This document shows, in pieces, positions 24,460 through 32,961 of a stretch of DNA of 64,000 nt. The position numbers were made by a program, and so were the translations under genes. The stretch comes from JBJMHZ01 sp045807125 (GTDB taxonomy: Bacteria; Actinomycetota; Actinomycetes; JAWWOL01). Every line of letters begins with the position of its first letter. Position 1 is the first letter of the stretch. The notes beneath the pieces were generated by a model. The model made no database searches. It saw only the letters and a list, made by a program, of their open reading frames with translations, and was not told the origin of the DNA. The stretch is taken from contig JBJMHZ010000004.1 in NCBI GenBank assembly GCA_045807125.1, forward strand, positions 186,001-250,000, read 5' to 3'.

Positions 24460-25850
24460 GCGCGGTGGCGCTCGACGCGCCGTCCGCCGAGACGCTCACC
24501 GCCTCCGACGCCAGGGTGGCCGGTGCGCCGTGGACGTTCTGCTACCTCGCGGCCGGCGTCGCCCTGCTCGTCGCGTGCCTCGGTCCCGACCGTGCCGTGC
24601 TCGTGCTGACCGTCCTGGTCAACGTCTCGTTCGTCGCGTTCTTCGTCCGGCACGTCGCCTTCGCGGCGGCGGCCATCAGGTGGGCCCCGCGCGACCTGTA
24701 CGAGACGCCGTCGATCGACGTCGACCACCAGCCGCCGGTCAGCGTGGTCGTGGCCTGCCGCAACGAGGAGCTGGTGGTCGAGGGACTCGTGCGCGGCCTG
24801 CTGGCCCTCCAGTACCCGCACGAGCTGCTCCAGATCGTCGTCGTCGACGACGGGTCCGCCGACGCGACCGGAGCGATCCTCGACCGCCTCGCCACCGTCC
24901 ATCCCGAGCTGGTGGTGATCCACCGGTCGCCGGACGCCGGCGGCGGCAAGTCGGGCGCGCTGAACAGCGCCCTGCCGCAGGTGACCGGCGACGTGGTCGT
25001 CATCTTCGACGCGGACCACATCCCTCGGCGCAACGTCATCGGCAAGCTGGTGCGCCACTTCGCGCACCCCAGCGTGTCGGCGGTGCAGGGGCGCTGCGTC
25101 GTCCGCAACTCGATCGAGTCGCGGCTCGCGCGCTCGATCGCGATCGACTACTTCTCGGGCTACCTGGTCAACGAGTACGGCCGCCAGGCGCTCTTCGAGC
25201 TGCCAGCGTACGGCGGGGCCAACTGCGCCGTGCGCACCTCGGTGCTGCGCGAGCTCGGGGGCTGGAACACCGACAGTGTCACCGAGGACACCGACCTCAC
25301 GCTGCGGGTCGTGCTCGCGGGCTACCGCGTCCGCTACGACATCACCGCGGTCGACACCGAGGAGGGCACGACCACGATCGGCCGCTTCTGGCAGCAGCGC
25401 TACCGGTGGGCGCGTGGTCACCAGCAGGTCTGGCGGGACTACCGGCGCGCCGTGCTCGCGACGCCGCACCTGACCGTCGCCGAGAAGGTGGAGACGGGCC
25501 TGTTCCTGCTCGTGTATCACGTGCCCGTGCTCTGCACGACGAGCGTCGTGCTGCTCGCGCTCCGGATCGTCGGCGTCGGCTACCCGGTCACGGTGTTCGA
25601 GCTGCTGCCACTGGCTGCGCTGCTGTTCGCCGGACCGTTCTGCGAGCTCGCGGTCGGCCTGCTGGTGGGCAGGGCGCCGAGGCGCGCGGCCTGGTCGATC
25701 GCCTGGATGACGCCCATCTTCGTGCTGTTCATGCTGATCTGCACGAAGGCGTGGATCGACGGGCTGCTCGGCCGGCCGTACCGCTGGGTGAAGACCCGCC
25801 GGTCGTCGTGGCGGCCCGTCGGCGCCGGAACCGCCGGGAGCCCGGGATGA
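24456..25850 (+). CDS. Processive family 2 glycosyltransferase (polysaccharide synthase type)
   Basis: A 464-residue membrane enzyme of the cellulose/hyaluronan/poly-GlcNAc synthase type. Two N-terminal helices precede the GT-A core: VVVACRNEE, VVVDDGS (Asp131-132), IFDADH (Asp185/Asp187), VTEDTD (base Asp278), and QQRYRW at 313-318, the signature of processive synthases. Three or four C-terminal helices form the export channel. It should polymerise and extrude a beta-linked glycan. The ATG overlaps the stop of the candidate exosortase substrate, and its own stop overlaps the exosortase start, so glycan synthesis and protein sorting are co-translated. Confidence 0.9.
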   Translation: MSAVALDAPSAETLTASDARVAGAPWTFCYLAAGVALLVACLGPDRAVLVLTVLVNVSFVAFFVRHVAFAAAAIRWAPRDLYETPSIDVDHQPPVSVVVACRNEELVVEGLVRGLLALQYPHELLQIVVVDDGSADATGAILDRLATVHPELVVIHRSPDAGGGKSGALNSALPQVTGDVVVIFDADHIPRRNVIGKLVRHFAHPSVSAVQGRCVVRNSIESRLARSIAIDYFSGYLVNEYGRQALFELPAYGGANCAVRTSVLRELGGWNTDSVTEDTDLTLRVVLAGYRVRYDITAVDTEEGTTTIGRFWQQRYRWARGHQQVWRDYRRAVLATPHLTVAEKVETGLFLLVYHVPVLCTTSVVLLALRIVGVGYPVTVFELLPLAALLFAGPFCELAVGLLVGRAPRRAAWSIAWMTPIFVLFMLICTKAWIDGLLGRPYRWVKTRRSSWRPVGAGTAGSPG

Positions 25851-26383
25851 TGCGCCGACGCGCCGAGGTACTCGCCGCCATCGCGCTCTGCGTCGCGCTC
25901 GCGATCGTCGGCTTCGACCTGCTCAACGTGCCGGTGCGCACGTGGGAGGTGGCGGTCGTCTCCGCCGTGATCGGCCACGGCGGCACGGTCTCCGTCGTGC
26001 CGCACCACACGTTCCAGGTGCTGCCCGCGCACCACGCGCCGTTCCGTGCGCACGTCACGCCGTTCTGCTCGTCGCTCGTGTCGATCCTCGCGCTGGCCGG
26101 GATCGGCCTGTTCCTGCTGCGCGGATCGCTGCTGCGCCGGGTCGGTGCGGTCGCCGCGGCCGCCGCGCTCATCATGGCCGGCAACGTCCTGCGCATCGCC
26201 GGCTCGCTCGCCGTCGGCCTGGGTCTCGGCGACGGCTCGCTCGTCCTCTTCCACGACTGGGTCGGAACGCTGTTCGGGCTCACCTACACGGCGGCCGGTT
26301 TCTTCTTCATGCTCTGGCTGCTCCTGCCGAGTGCCAAGGACACGTCGCTCGTGCGCGCGGCGCGCGTCAGCGACGTGCTGTAG
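25847..26383 (+). CDS. Exosortase/archaeosortase family protease-transpeptidase
   Basis: A 178-residue polytopic membrane protein. The three invariant residues of exosortases are in place: Cys74 in TPFCSSLVSIL, Arg116 in MAGNVLRIAG, and His136 in LFHDWVGTLFG. This family cleaves C-terminal sorting tails (PEP-CTERM and relatives) and is thought to attach the protein to a lipid or glycan. The length fits the short, single-domain exosortases without extra domains. It is translated from an ATG overlapping the glycosyltransferase stop. Exosortases are known to co-occur with exopolysaccharide genes, as here. A specific subfamily cannot be assigned without profile models. Confidence 0.82.
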   Translation: MMRRRAEVLAAIALCVALAIVGFDLLNVPVRTWEVAVVSAVIGHGGTVSVVPHHTFQVLPAHHAPFRAHVTPFCSSLVSILALAGIGLFLLRGSLLRRVGAVAAAAALIMAGNVLRIAGSLAVGLGLGDGSLVLFHDWVGTLFGLTYTAAGFFFMLWLLLPSAKDTSLVRAARVSDVL

Positions 26384-26395
26384 CGAGCGTCCCCC

Positions 26396-27904
26396 ATGGG
26401 AGCGACAGTGGTGACCATACTGAGCGGCGTGCGCGCCGATCTGACGCCGAGCCACGGCCCGGCCCTCGCGCTCGGCACCGGCGCGGTGACGCTGCTGGCG
26501 GTCGCCGGTGGCCTGCTGCTGCTCGCGGTCGGCTGGCGCCTCGTGCAGGCGCTCGCCGTCCGGCGGCGCATCCGGCAGACGCTCACCGACACCGACCCCG
26601 AGGTGCGCCGGCACGGGATCGAGCTGGCGACCGACCGCGGCCTCGGCTGGTCGGCCGACATGCTGCTCGACCTCGCCGTGACCGAGCAGGATCCGGCCGT
26701 GCTCGCCGCGCTCGTGCATGCGGTCGCCCGCCGGCAGTGGGAGCCGGCGTCGAGCGCGCGGATCGTCGAGCTGCGGCTCTGGGCCAAGGCGTACGTCGAC
26801 GCTCACCAGGAGCTGCGCCCGCAGCGCGAGCAGGCGGTCGAGCCGGTCGAGCCGGCCGGTCTGGCCCGCCGGGCGAGCGACGCCACCGAGGCCGACCTCG
26901 CCGCGATGGCGGCAACAGCCGCAACAACCGCAACAGCCGCAACGGCCGCGCGGGTCGCCGGGGAGCCGGGCGCGCGCGTGCTCGTCACGGGGGCGGGCGG
27001 CGCGGCCGGCGTCGCGGTCATCCGCGACCTGCTGCGCCACGGCCATCACGTCGTCGCGGTCGACGCCGACGAGTCGGCCGTCGGGCTGCGGCTGGCGCAC
27101 GAGAGCCACGTCCTCCCGCGCGCCGACGACGACACGTACGCCGCCGAGCTCGCGAAGGCCGTCGCGGTCTCGCAACCGCAGGCGCTGATCTGCACGGTGG
27201 CCGAGGAGTACGCGGCGCTCGTCGCGGCGGTGCCGGCGCTCGCCGAGGCCGGCGTCGCCACGATGCTGCCGCCGCTCGAGGCCGCGCTCGCCTGCATCGA
27301 CAAGTGGCGCTTCGCGCAGCTGGCGGCCGAGAAGGGGCTGCCGGTGCCGGCGACGGCGCTCGGCGCCCGCGAGGGCGTCCCCGGCCCGTGGGTGGTGAAG
27401 CCGAGGTACGGCCGCGGCTCGCGCGATGTCCACGTCGTCATCAAGGCGCGCGGCCTGTCCGCCGCGATCGCCGCGACCCCTGATCCGGTCGTGCAGTCGC
27501 TCGTCCAGGGGCGGGAGTTCACCGCCGACGCGCTCGTCGACCGCGACGGCGCGGTCGCCGCCGTGTCGCCGCGCTGGCGGCTGGAGACCAAGGCCGGCAT
27601 CTCGACCAAGGGCCAGACGTTCGACGACCCGGCCGTCGTGGCCGCCGTCGAGCAGGTGCTGGCGGCGCTCGGGCTCGTCGGGCCGGCCAACGTGCAGGGC
27701 TTCGTCTCGGCCGACGGCGGCGTCACCGTCCACGAGGTCAACCCGCGGTTCTCCGGCGGGCTGCCGCTGACCCTGCACGCCGGTGCCGAGGTGGTGGAGG
27801 AGTACCTGCGGGCGATCCTCGGCCGACCGATGCGCCGGGAGCGGCTGGTCGCCAAGCCGGGCGTCGCGATGTACCGGCACTGGGCCGAGGTGTTCGAGGG
27901 GTGA
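26396..27904 (+). CDS. Membrane-anchored ATP-grasp enzyme with HEAT-like domain
   Basis: A 502-residue three-part protein. One N-terminal membrane helix (about residues 24-48) is followed by a short HEAT-like helical repeat region (50-145), then an Ala/Thr linker from a 9-base repeat, and from about residue 195 a pre-ATP-grasp Rossmann domain (VLVTGAGGAAGVAVIRDLL) plus an ATP-grasp domain (PWVVKPRYGRGSRDV, EFTADALVD, VHEVNPRFSGG). PylC/CarB-type ATP-grasp enzymes form amide or acyl-phosphate bonds, so it may add an amino acid or acyl group to the operon's product at the membrane. In-frame GTGs at 26408 and 26411 lie closer to a GGGAG site and may be the true start. Confidence 0.8.
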   Translation: MGATVVTILSGVRADLTPSHGPALALGTGAVTLLAVAGGLLLLAVGWRLVQALAVRRRIRQTLTDTDPEVRRHGIELATDRGLGWSADMLLDLAVTEQDPAVLAALVHAVARRQWEPASSARIVELRLWAKAYVDAHQELRPQREQAVEPVEPAGLARRASDATEADLAAMAATAATTATAATAARVAGEPGARVLVTGAGGAAGVAVIRDLLRHGHHVVAVDADESAVGLRLAHESHVLPRADDDTYAAELAKAVAVSQPQALICTVAEEYAALVAAVPALAEAGVATMLPPLEAALACIDKWRFAQLAAEKGLPVPATALGAREGVPGPWVVKPRYGRGSRDVHVVIKARGLSAAIAATPDPVVQSLVQGREFTADALVDRDGAVAAVSPRWRLETKAGISTKGQTFDDPAVVAAVEQVLAALGLVGPANVQGFVSADGGVTVHEVNPRFSGGLPLTLHAGAEVVEEYLRAILGRPMRRERLVAKPGVAMYRHWAEVFEG

Positions 27905-29043
27905 GGATCACCGTTCCGGTCGGCACCAGGCCCGAGGTCATCAAGCTGGCCGCCGTCGTGACCGGGTTGCGCGCCGCCGGTCACGAGGTGCGCTGCATCG
28001 CCACCGGGCAGCACTCCGACCGCCGGCTCGCCGGCGACCTGTTCGCCGCGCTCGGCTGCGCGCCCGACGCCACCTGGGCGCTGCCCGACGGCGAGGGCCC
28101 GCGCGTCGGCGCCCTGCTCGCCAACGCCTTCGACGAGCTGGCCGCCCACCGGCCCGACGCGCTGCTCGTGCTGGGCGACACCTACACCGCGCCGCTGCTC
28201 GCCGTCGCCGCGCGGCGGCACGGAGTGGGCGTGGTGCACCTCGAGGCCGGGTTGCGCTCCTTCAACGAGCTCTCGATGGAGGAGACCAACCGGCGGCTCA
28301 TGGTCGCGCTGGCCACCCTGCACCTCGCCCCGACCGAGCTGGCGGCCCGCTTCCTCGCCGCGGACGGAGTCGACGAGCGGCGGATCCGCGTGGTCGGCAA
28401 CCCGGTGATCGACGCGCTGCGCACCAGCGGCGTCGCGCGGGTCGCGCCCGAGGCGCGCTCCGGCGTCGCGGTGACCGCGCACCGCGCGACCAACGTCGAC
28501 GATCCCGCCCGGCTCGCCGAGCTCGTGCGCCTCGTCACCGCGCTCGGCGCCCGGCTGGGACCGGTGACCTTCCCGCTGCACCCGCGCACCCGCGACCGGC
28601 TGCAGGCCGCGGGGCGGCTGGGCGAGCTCGCCGCCGCGCCGGGCGTGCACGTGGGCGACCCGCTCGGCTACGCCGAGATGCTCCGCCTGCTCGCCGGCAG
28701 CCGTCTCGTGGTCACCGACTCGGGAGGGCTGCAGGAGGAGGCGTCGTACTTCGGCGTGCCCGTCGTCGTCCTGCGCCGCTCGACCCCGCGCTGGGAGGGA
28801 GTGCAGAGCGGCGCCGCCGTGCTCGCCGGGCTCGACGCCGAGCGGGTGCTCGGTCTCGCCGAGCGCCTCGCCACGCCGGCCGAGCTGGCCCGCATCGCCG
28901 CGCTGCCGTGCCCGTACGGCGACGGCCGCACCGTCGAGCGGGTCGTCCACGCGCTCGCCGAGCCCGGCATCGCCGAGCTGCTCGCGCCGGGGGAGCCCGA
29001 CTTCACCGCCGCCGATGCGCCGCTCCCGGTCGTGCCGGCATGA
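27901..29043 (+). CDS. wecB: UDP-N-acetylglucosamine 2-epimerase (non-hydrolysing)
   Basis: A 380-residue GT-B-fold epimerase converting UDP-GlcNAc to UDP-ManNAc. Diagnostic segments are VGTRPEVIKLAAVV at the N-terminus, VLGDTYTAPL, VVHLEAGLRSFNELSMEETNRRL and VVTDSGGLQEEASYFGVPVV. The GTG overlaps the ATP-grasp stop. With the PIG-L deacetylase and the processive glycosyltransferase it suggests that the polymer contains ManNAc- or deacetylated hexosamine-type sugars. No UDP-ManNAc dehydrogenase (wecC) is present here. Confidence 0.92.
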   Translation: MRITVPVGTRPEVIKLAAVVTGLRAAGHEVRCIATGQHSDRRLAGDLFAALGCAPDATWALPDGEGPRVGALLANAFDELAAHRPDALLVLGDTYTAPLLAVAARRHGVGVVHLEAGLRSFNELSMEETNRRLMVALATLHLAPTELAARFLAADGVDERRIRVVGNPVIDALRTSGVARVAPEARSGVAVTAHRATNVDDPARLAELVRLVTALGARLGPVTFPLHPRTRDRLQAAGRLGELAAAPGVHVGDPLGYAEMLRLLAGSRLVVTDSGGLQEEASYFGVPVVVLRRSTPRWEGVQSGAAVLAGLDAERVLGLAERLATPAELARIAALPCPYGDGRTVERVVHALAEPGIAELLAPGEPDFTAADAPLPVVPA

Positions 29044-29762
29044 GCCCGGCCGTCGAGCGGGACGTCGCGGCGGTCACGCTCGACCTGGACGACACGCTCT
29101 ACCCGCAGGCCGACTACCTCGACGGTGCATGGCGCGCCGTCGCGCGCGCTGCGGGGCTGCCCCTGGCGGCGAGCGTGCGGCTGCACGAGGCTCTGGTGGC
29201 GATCGCGGCAGAGGGCTCGGACCGCGGCGGCATCATCAATCGGGCGCTCGGCGCGGCCGGCCTCGACGCCGCGCTCGCACCCGGCCTCGTCTCGGCGTTC
29301 CGGCAGCACGCCCCGCAGCGGCTATGGCTCTACCCCGGCGCGCGGGAGGCGCTCGCGATGCTGCGCGCGGTCGTGCCCGTCGCCTGCATCACCGACGGCG
29401 ACCCGGCCGTCCAGCGGGCCAAGCTCAGCGCGCTCGGCCTGGACGAGGCGTTCGACGCCGTCGTCATCTCCGACGAGCACGGACGGGCGCACCGCAAGCC
29501 CGACCCGCTGCCGTTCCGGCTGGCGCTCGACGCGCTGGGGGTGCAGCCCGGCGCGGCCGTGCACATCGGGGACCGTCACGGCAAGGACGTGGTCGGGGCC
29601 GTCGGCGTCGGCATGCGCGCCATACGGGTGCTCACCGGCGAGTACGCCCACCTGCCTCACCCGCGCGACGGTATGGACGCGTGGGCGACCTGCACCGACG
29701 TGGTCGCCGCGACGGCGCTCGTCATGAAGTGGCTGCCGGAGCGCCGCGCCGCGCACCGTTGA
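29040..29762 (+). CDS. HAD-family hydrolase (phosphatase)
   Basis: A 240-residue HAD phosphatase with VTLDLDDTLYP (catalytic DxDxT), the Thr/Ser of motif II in ACITDGD, Lys in HRKPDP, and the acidic motif IVHIGDRHGKDV-like segment (VHIGDRHGKDVVGA). The cap is the small helical C1 type. It is the last gene of the operon and overlaps wecB by ATGA. It probably removes phosphate from a sugar phosphate or lipid phosphate intermediate. Confidence 0.85.
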   Translation: MSPAVERDVAAVTLDLDDTLYPQADYLDGAWRAVARAAGLPLAASVRLHEALVAIAAEGSDRGGIINRALGAAGLDAALAPGLVSAFRQHAPQRLWLYPGAREALAMLRAVVPVACITDGDPAVQRAKLSALGLDEAFDAVVISDEHGRAHRKPDPLPFRLALDALGVQPGAAVHIGDRHGKDVVGAVGVGMRAIRVLTGEYAHLPHPRDGMDAWATCTDVVAATALVMKWLPERRAAHR

Positions 29763-29909
29763 CGACCCCCAGACGGCCGTGCCGGCTGAGTGGGGCGACG
29801 TGGGGACGACGTGGGCCTAGCGGCACCACGCCGGCTCCCTCGCGCGCCTACCCAAGAGTTACAACCGTGTGACACCGTTCCCAACGCAGCTTGTGGGTCA
29901 GGCATCGAT

Positions 29910-29937
29910 CTATAACTTTAGGCCCTCATCGTTATAG
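29910..29937. promoter_or_regulatory. Inverted repeat operator overlapping the Fic gene promoter
   Basis: CTATAAC, 14 bases, GTTATAG: a perfect 7-bp inverted repeat. The second arm overlaps the -10 element TAGGCT (29935-29940), which is 6 bases from the GTG start, so binding would block transcription. The Fic protein has a C-terminal winged helix and could bind here itself. The rest of 29763-29946 shows no gene and is markedly more AT-rich from about 29850. Confidence 0.6.
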
Positions 29938-29946
29938 GCTGGCCCT

Positions 29947-31104
29947 GTGGATGCAACCAACTTTGTAGCTCCTCAGTGGGGCCGGGTGATCCGCACGGGG
30001 GGATCCGGCTCGTATGCCGCCTTCATCCCCAAGGACCTCCCGCGAGAGATTGAGCTCGACTTGAGCACCGTACTGCTGCTCTCGGAAGCCGACTCGTCGC
30101 TGGGAAGACTGGCCGGAGCCGGGCGACTCCTACCTGATCCGCACCTGCTCGTCAACGCATATATCACACGAGAGGCTGTCTCTAGTTCACGCATCGAAGG
30201 CACGCAAGCATCGGTCACAGAGGTCTTCGACGCAGCCGCAAGGGGTGGGGCTGTTCGCGAGGACATACGCGAGGTGTGGAACTATATCGACGCCTTGCAG
30301 CACGGTATTCGACGTCTGCAGCAGGACAATTTTCCGATGTCCCTCCGGCTGATCCGGGAGATGCACGCAATCCTGCTGGCGGATGTCCGTGGGCAAGAGC
30401 GCACGCCGGGCGAGTTTCGGATCAGCCAGAATTGGATCTCCTCTCCGGACCATCGCCCTAGCACAGCCAGGTTCGTACCACCCCCGGTGGAGCACATGTG
30501 GCCTGCGCTCGGAGCATGGGAGAACTACCTGCATGATCAGGATCCGAGACTTCCTCTCCTGATTCGCTGCGCTCTCCTGCACTACCAGTTCGAGACGATC
30601 CACCCGTTCTTGGACGGCAATGGCCGCCTCGGCAGGTTGTTCGTCGTCCTGTACCTGCTTGACAAGGGACGCCTGCCTGCCCCTCTGTTGTACCTGTCGA
30701 GCTACTTCGAGCAGCGCAAGGGCGAATACTACGACCGCCTGCAATACGTTCGTGAACGCGGCGAGGTCGCGGAGTGGCTGCGCTTCTTCCTTCGCGGAGT
30801 GGAGGCCCAAGCTACCGACGCCGTTGACCGAGCAGAAAAATTGGCCGACCTGCGAGAGCGCTATCGCGCCCGCTTGCGGGGCACCCGCAGTCGCGCGCCC
30901 GAGGTGGTTGACCTCTTGTTGGAGCGGCCGGTCGTGACCGTCAAGTACGTCCAGCAAAAGCTTGGCGTCAGTCAGCCGGGCGCCACCAATCTGCTGCGAG
31001 CGCTGGCGCAGCATAAGATAGTGCATGAAGTAGGGGTCGGACCCGGTGTGCTTCACCGTTGGTTCTCCGACGAGATCCTGGAAGTTCTGGACCCGCAGCT
31101 CTAG
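29947..31104 (+). CDS. Fic-domain AMP-transferase with N-terminal inhibitory motif and C-terminal winged helix
   Basis: A 385-residue class II Fic protein. The catalytic motif HPFLDGNGRLGR is at residues 209-220 and is intact. The inhibitory helix motif S-x3-E-G (S80, E84, G85 in SSRIEG) lies N-terminal in the same chain, so activity is self-restrained and needs no separate antitoxin. The last 70 residues (VVTVKYVQQKLGVSQPGATNLLRALAQHKIV) form a winged helix that could bind DNA. Fic enzymes attach AMP to Ser/Thr/Tyr hydroxyls of proteins; the target is unknown. The gene is less GC-rich with different codon choice from its neighbours, a sign of transfer. GTG start follows a close -10 element, suggesting a leaderless mRNA. 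Confidence 0.9.
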   Translation: MDATNFVAPQWGRVIRTGGSGSYAAFIPKDLPREIELDLSTVLLLSEADSSLGRLAGAGRLLPDPHLLVNAYITREAVSSSRIEGTQASVTEVFDAAARGGAVREDIREVWNYIDALQHGIRRLQQDNFPMSLRLIREMHAILLADVRGQERTPGEFRISQNWISSPDHRPSTARFVPPPVEHMWPALGAWENYLHDQDPRLPLLIRCALLHYQFETIHPFLDGNGRLGRLFVVLYLLDKGRLPAPLLYLSSYFEQRKGEYYDRLQYVRERGEVAEWLRFFLRGVEAQATDAVDRAEKLADLRERYRARLRGTRSRAPEVVDLLLERPVVTVKYVQQKLGVSQPGATNLLRALAQHKIVHEVGVGPGVLHRWFSDEILEVLDPQL

Positions 31105-31155
31105 ATCGTGGGACCACGCTCGTCGCGTGTCTCGCTGACGGGTTTCCGGAGCCTG

Positions 31156-31830
31156 CTAGCGGGCGGCCTCCTCCGGGCGGGCGACGTCGATGCGCTCGCG
31201 CTGCTCGGCGGCCACCAGCGGCGATCGCGCCAGCGCGCAAACGCCCCAGACCATCATAACCAGCGCGGCCAGCTCGCCGGCCAGCGCGGCGCCGGAGGCG
31301 TTGACGTGCTCGCCGAGCACCAGCACGCCGACCACCATGCCGACGAGCGGCTCGCCGACGGTGAGCGCCGGCAGCGATGCGGGCAGCGCCGCCGACTTGT
31401 ACGCGTCCTGGCTGAGCAGGAGCCCGTACACGGCGGTGAGCAGGATCGCGTAGGACTGCCACGAGGTGACCAGCGCCAGGGTCCCGGCGCGATCCGCCGC
31501 GTCGAGCAGCGACTTGGTCGTCGCGTCCTGCAGGCCGAACAGCATGCCGACCGCGGTCGCGAGCAGGGCGGCCCGCACCGCCCCCTCGAACCGCAGCCCG
31601 GCCGCCACGATCGTCGCCGTCGCGGCCGAGGTCGCGCAGCCGGCCAGCGCCCAGTGCACCGGCGAGCCGACCCGGGTGGCGCCGCCGGGAGCGCCGATGA
31701 CGAGCAGCAGCGCCACGCCCAGGCTCACCGCCACCGCCGCGACCCACCCGCCGCGGTGCAGGCGCTGGCGCGACAGCGCGGCGCCCAGCGGCAGCGCGAG
31801 GAGCAGGCTGCACACCAGCACCGGCTCCAC
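31156..31830 (-). pseudogene. Shortened DMT/EamA-type transporter (N-terminal helices missing)
   Basis: The visible 224 residues are the C-terminal three quarters of a drug/metabolite-type transporter, with family segments VEPVLVCSLLLALPLGAAL, LATAVGMLFGLQDATTKSL and YKSAALPASLPALTVGEPLVGMVVG. Family members are usually near 290 residues. Upstream of the only start (GTG 31830) the frame still reads transporter-like sequence (VVLGLAAAICYAVGNLTL) back to a stop at 31942 without any start codon, and the first helix joins the third directly, as if about 50-60 codons were deleted. It is probably inactive, or a reduced protein. It lies beside the transferred Fic gene. Confidence 0.6.
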
Positions 31831-31941
31831 CAGCGTGAGGTTGCCGACGGCGTAGCAGATGGCCGCCGCGAGCCCGAGGACGACGGCGGGCGCGGCGGGG
31901 TCAGCGCCCGGGCCGGGTCGCGGGCGTCGCGGTCGAGGACG

Positions 31942-32220
31942 TCAGGACAGCCGCGTGCGCAGCTCGTTGAGGTAGTCGTCCGGGTACTGGTCCACGATCG
32001 TGTCCAGCTCGAACTCCTCGTACAGCTCGGTGGACTTCTTGCGCTCGAGGAGGAAGCCGATCGACTCGCGGACGACCTGCTCCTCGTCGGCGTCGGGCAC
32101 GGCGAGGGCGTCGAGGAAGTCCTCGGTGACCCGTACCTTGTGGTCGGTGGCGATGTCGCCTTCGATCACCGTGACGCCGTAGTCGTGCTCACCAGCCGGT
32201 CGCAGGCGGATCTCAGTCAT
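31942..32220 (-). CDS. Small conserved acidic protein of unknown function
   Basis: A 92-residue protein with no recognised catalytic motif. It starts MTEIRLRPAGEHDYGVTVIEGD and has an acidic helical C-terminal half (VRESIGFLLERKKSTELYEEFELDTIVDQYPDDYLNELRTRL). It is short, soluble and probably alpha/beta. A G-rich tract (AGGGGG) precedes the ATG. It is followed in the same frame by the shortened transporter, whose frame begins at this gene's stop. I do not recognise a named family. Confidence 0.65.
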   Translation of the reverse strand: MTEIRLRPAGEHDYGVTVIEGDIATDHKVRVTEDFLDALAVPDADEEQVVRESIGFLLERKKSTELYEEFELDTIVDQYPDDYLNELRTRLS

Positions 32221-32385
32221 GCCGACCCCCTACCCCCCTCGACCGCCATCTCATGCCACCAGGGCCCTATGCTGGCATCCGGAGCGATCACCGGGCACAA
32301 TGCGTGCAACGGGTGACGCGACCGTCGTGACCCCCGTCTGGGCGAGGCCGCTGGGGAAGGCGCCCCTCGTCAGCCGGAGGTCCCT

Positions 32386-32877
32386 GTGTCGGTGCGCGGT
32401 ACGTTGCATGTCTACTCATGCCCTCCTGCGCTGTGCCCGCACGTCGAGTGGGCGCTGGCGCACGAGCTGGGCACCGCCGTGACGCTCACCTGGCGCCCGC
32501 AGCCGCTGGCGCTCGGTGCCCTTCGCGCGGAGGGGCAGTGGCGCGGGCGCGTGGGTGGCGCCGGGCGGCTGGCCTCGGTCCTCAAGGGCTGGTCGCTGCT
32601 GCGCTTCGACGTGACGGAGGAGGCGAGCCCCGGCTGCGACGCGGAGCGCTACAGCTTCACCCCGAGCCTCGGCCTGTTCCACGCGACGACCAGCGCCAAC
32701 GGCGACATCCTGGTCAGGGAGGACCAGCTGCGCTCCCTGCTCGGTGCGCACGGGGAGCTGCGCGGCCTCGTCGGCGGCATCGCCGAGCTGCTCGGCGCCT
32801 CGTGGGACGCCGAGCTCGAGCCGTACCGGCGGGCGGCGGAGGGCCCGAGCGCGCACCGGCTCACCCGCGTGGTGTGA
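32386..32877 (+). CDS. DUF3145 protein
   Basis: A 163-residue actinobacterial protein of the DUF3145 family: RGTLHVYSCPPALCPHVEWAL at the N-terminus, LTWRPQPLALGALRAEGQWRG, and LRFDVTEEASPGCDAERYSFTPSLGLFHATTSANGDI in parts are characteristic. Function is unknown; in streptomycetes I recall the family encoded close to the fatty-acid synthase genes, which here are 9 kb away. GTG start with a GGAGG site 5 bases upstream. Single gene. Confidence 0.8.
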   Translation: MSVRGTLHVYSCPPALCPHVEWALAHELGTAVTLTWRPQPLALGALRAEGQWRGRVGGAGRLASVLKGWSLLRFDVTEEASPGCDAERYSFTPSLGLFHATTSANGDILVREDQLRSLLGAHGELRGLVGGIAELLGASWDAELEPYRRAAEGPSAHRLTRVV

Positions 32878-32948
32878 GGTCGGTACGAGGGCTCGCGGCG
32901 CCGCAGAAAGCGATCACCACGAGGGTCTTCGGGCCGCCCGTCCTGCGA

Positions 32949-32954
32949 TAGCGT
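32949..32954 (+). promoter_or_regulatory. -10 element, leaderless promoter of lutABC
   Basis: TAGCGT, then 7 bases, then the lutA ATG. The element and spacer are almost identical to those before the spermidine synthase-like gene. Confidence 0.5.
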
Positions 32955-32961
32955 CGGTGCC

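Noticed and set aside
29763..29946. Searched for an integrase, attachment site or insertion sequence beside the lower-GC Fic gene
   Set aside because: No recombinase gene, terminal inverted repeats or tRNA-derived repeat is visible.
29947..31104. Fic gene considered as half of a toxin-antitoxin pair
   Set aside because: The inhibitory motif is in the same chain and no small antitoxin gene lies upstream.
31108..32316. Plus-strand frame opposite the DMT remnant and the 92-residue gene
   Set aside because: Arg/Ala/Asp-rich shadow of the minus-strand genes; no motifs.
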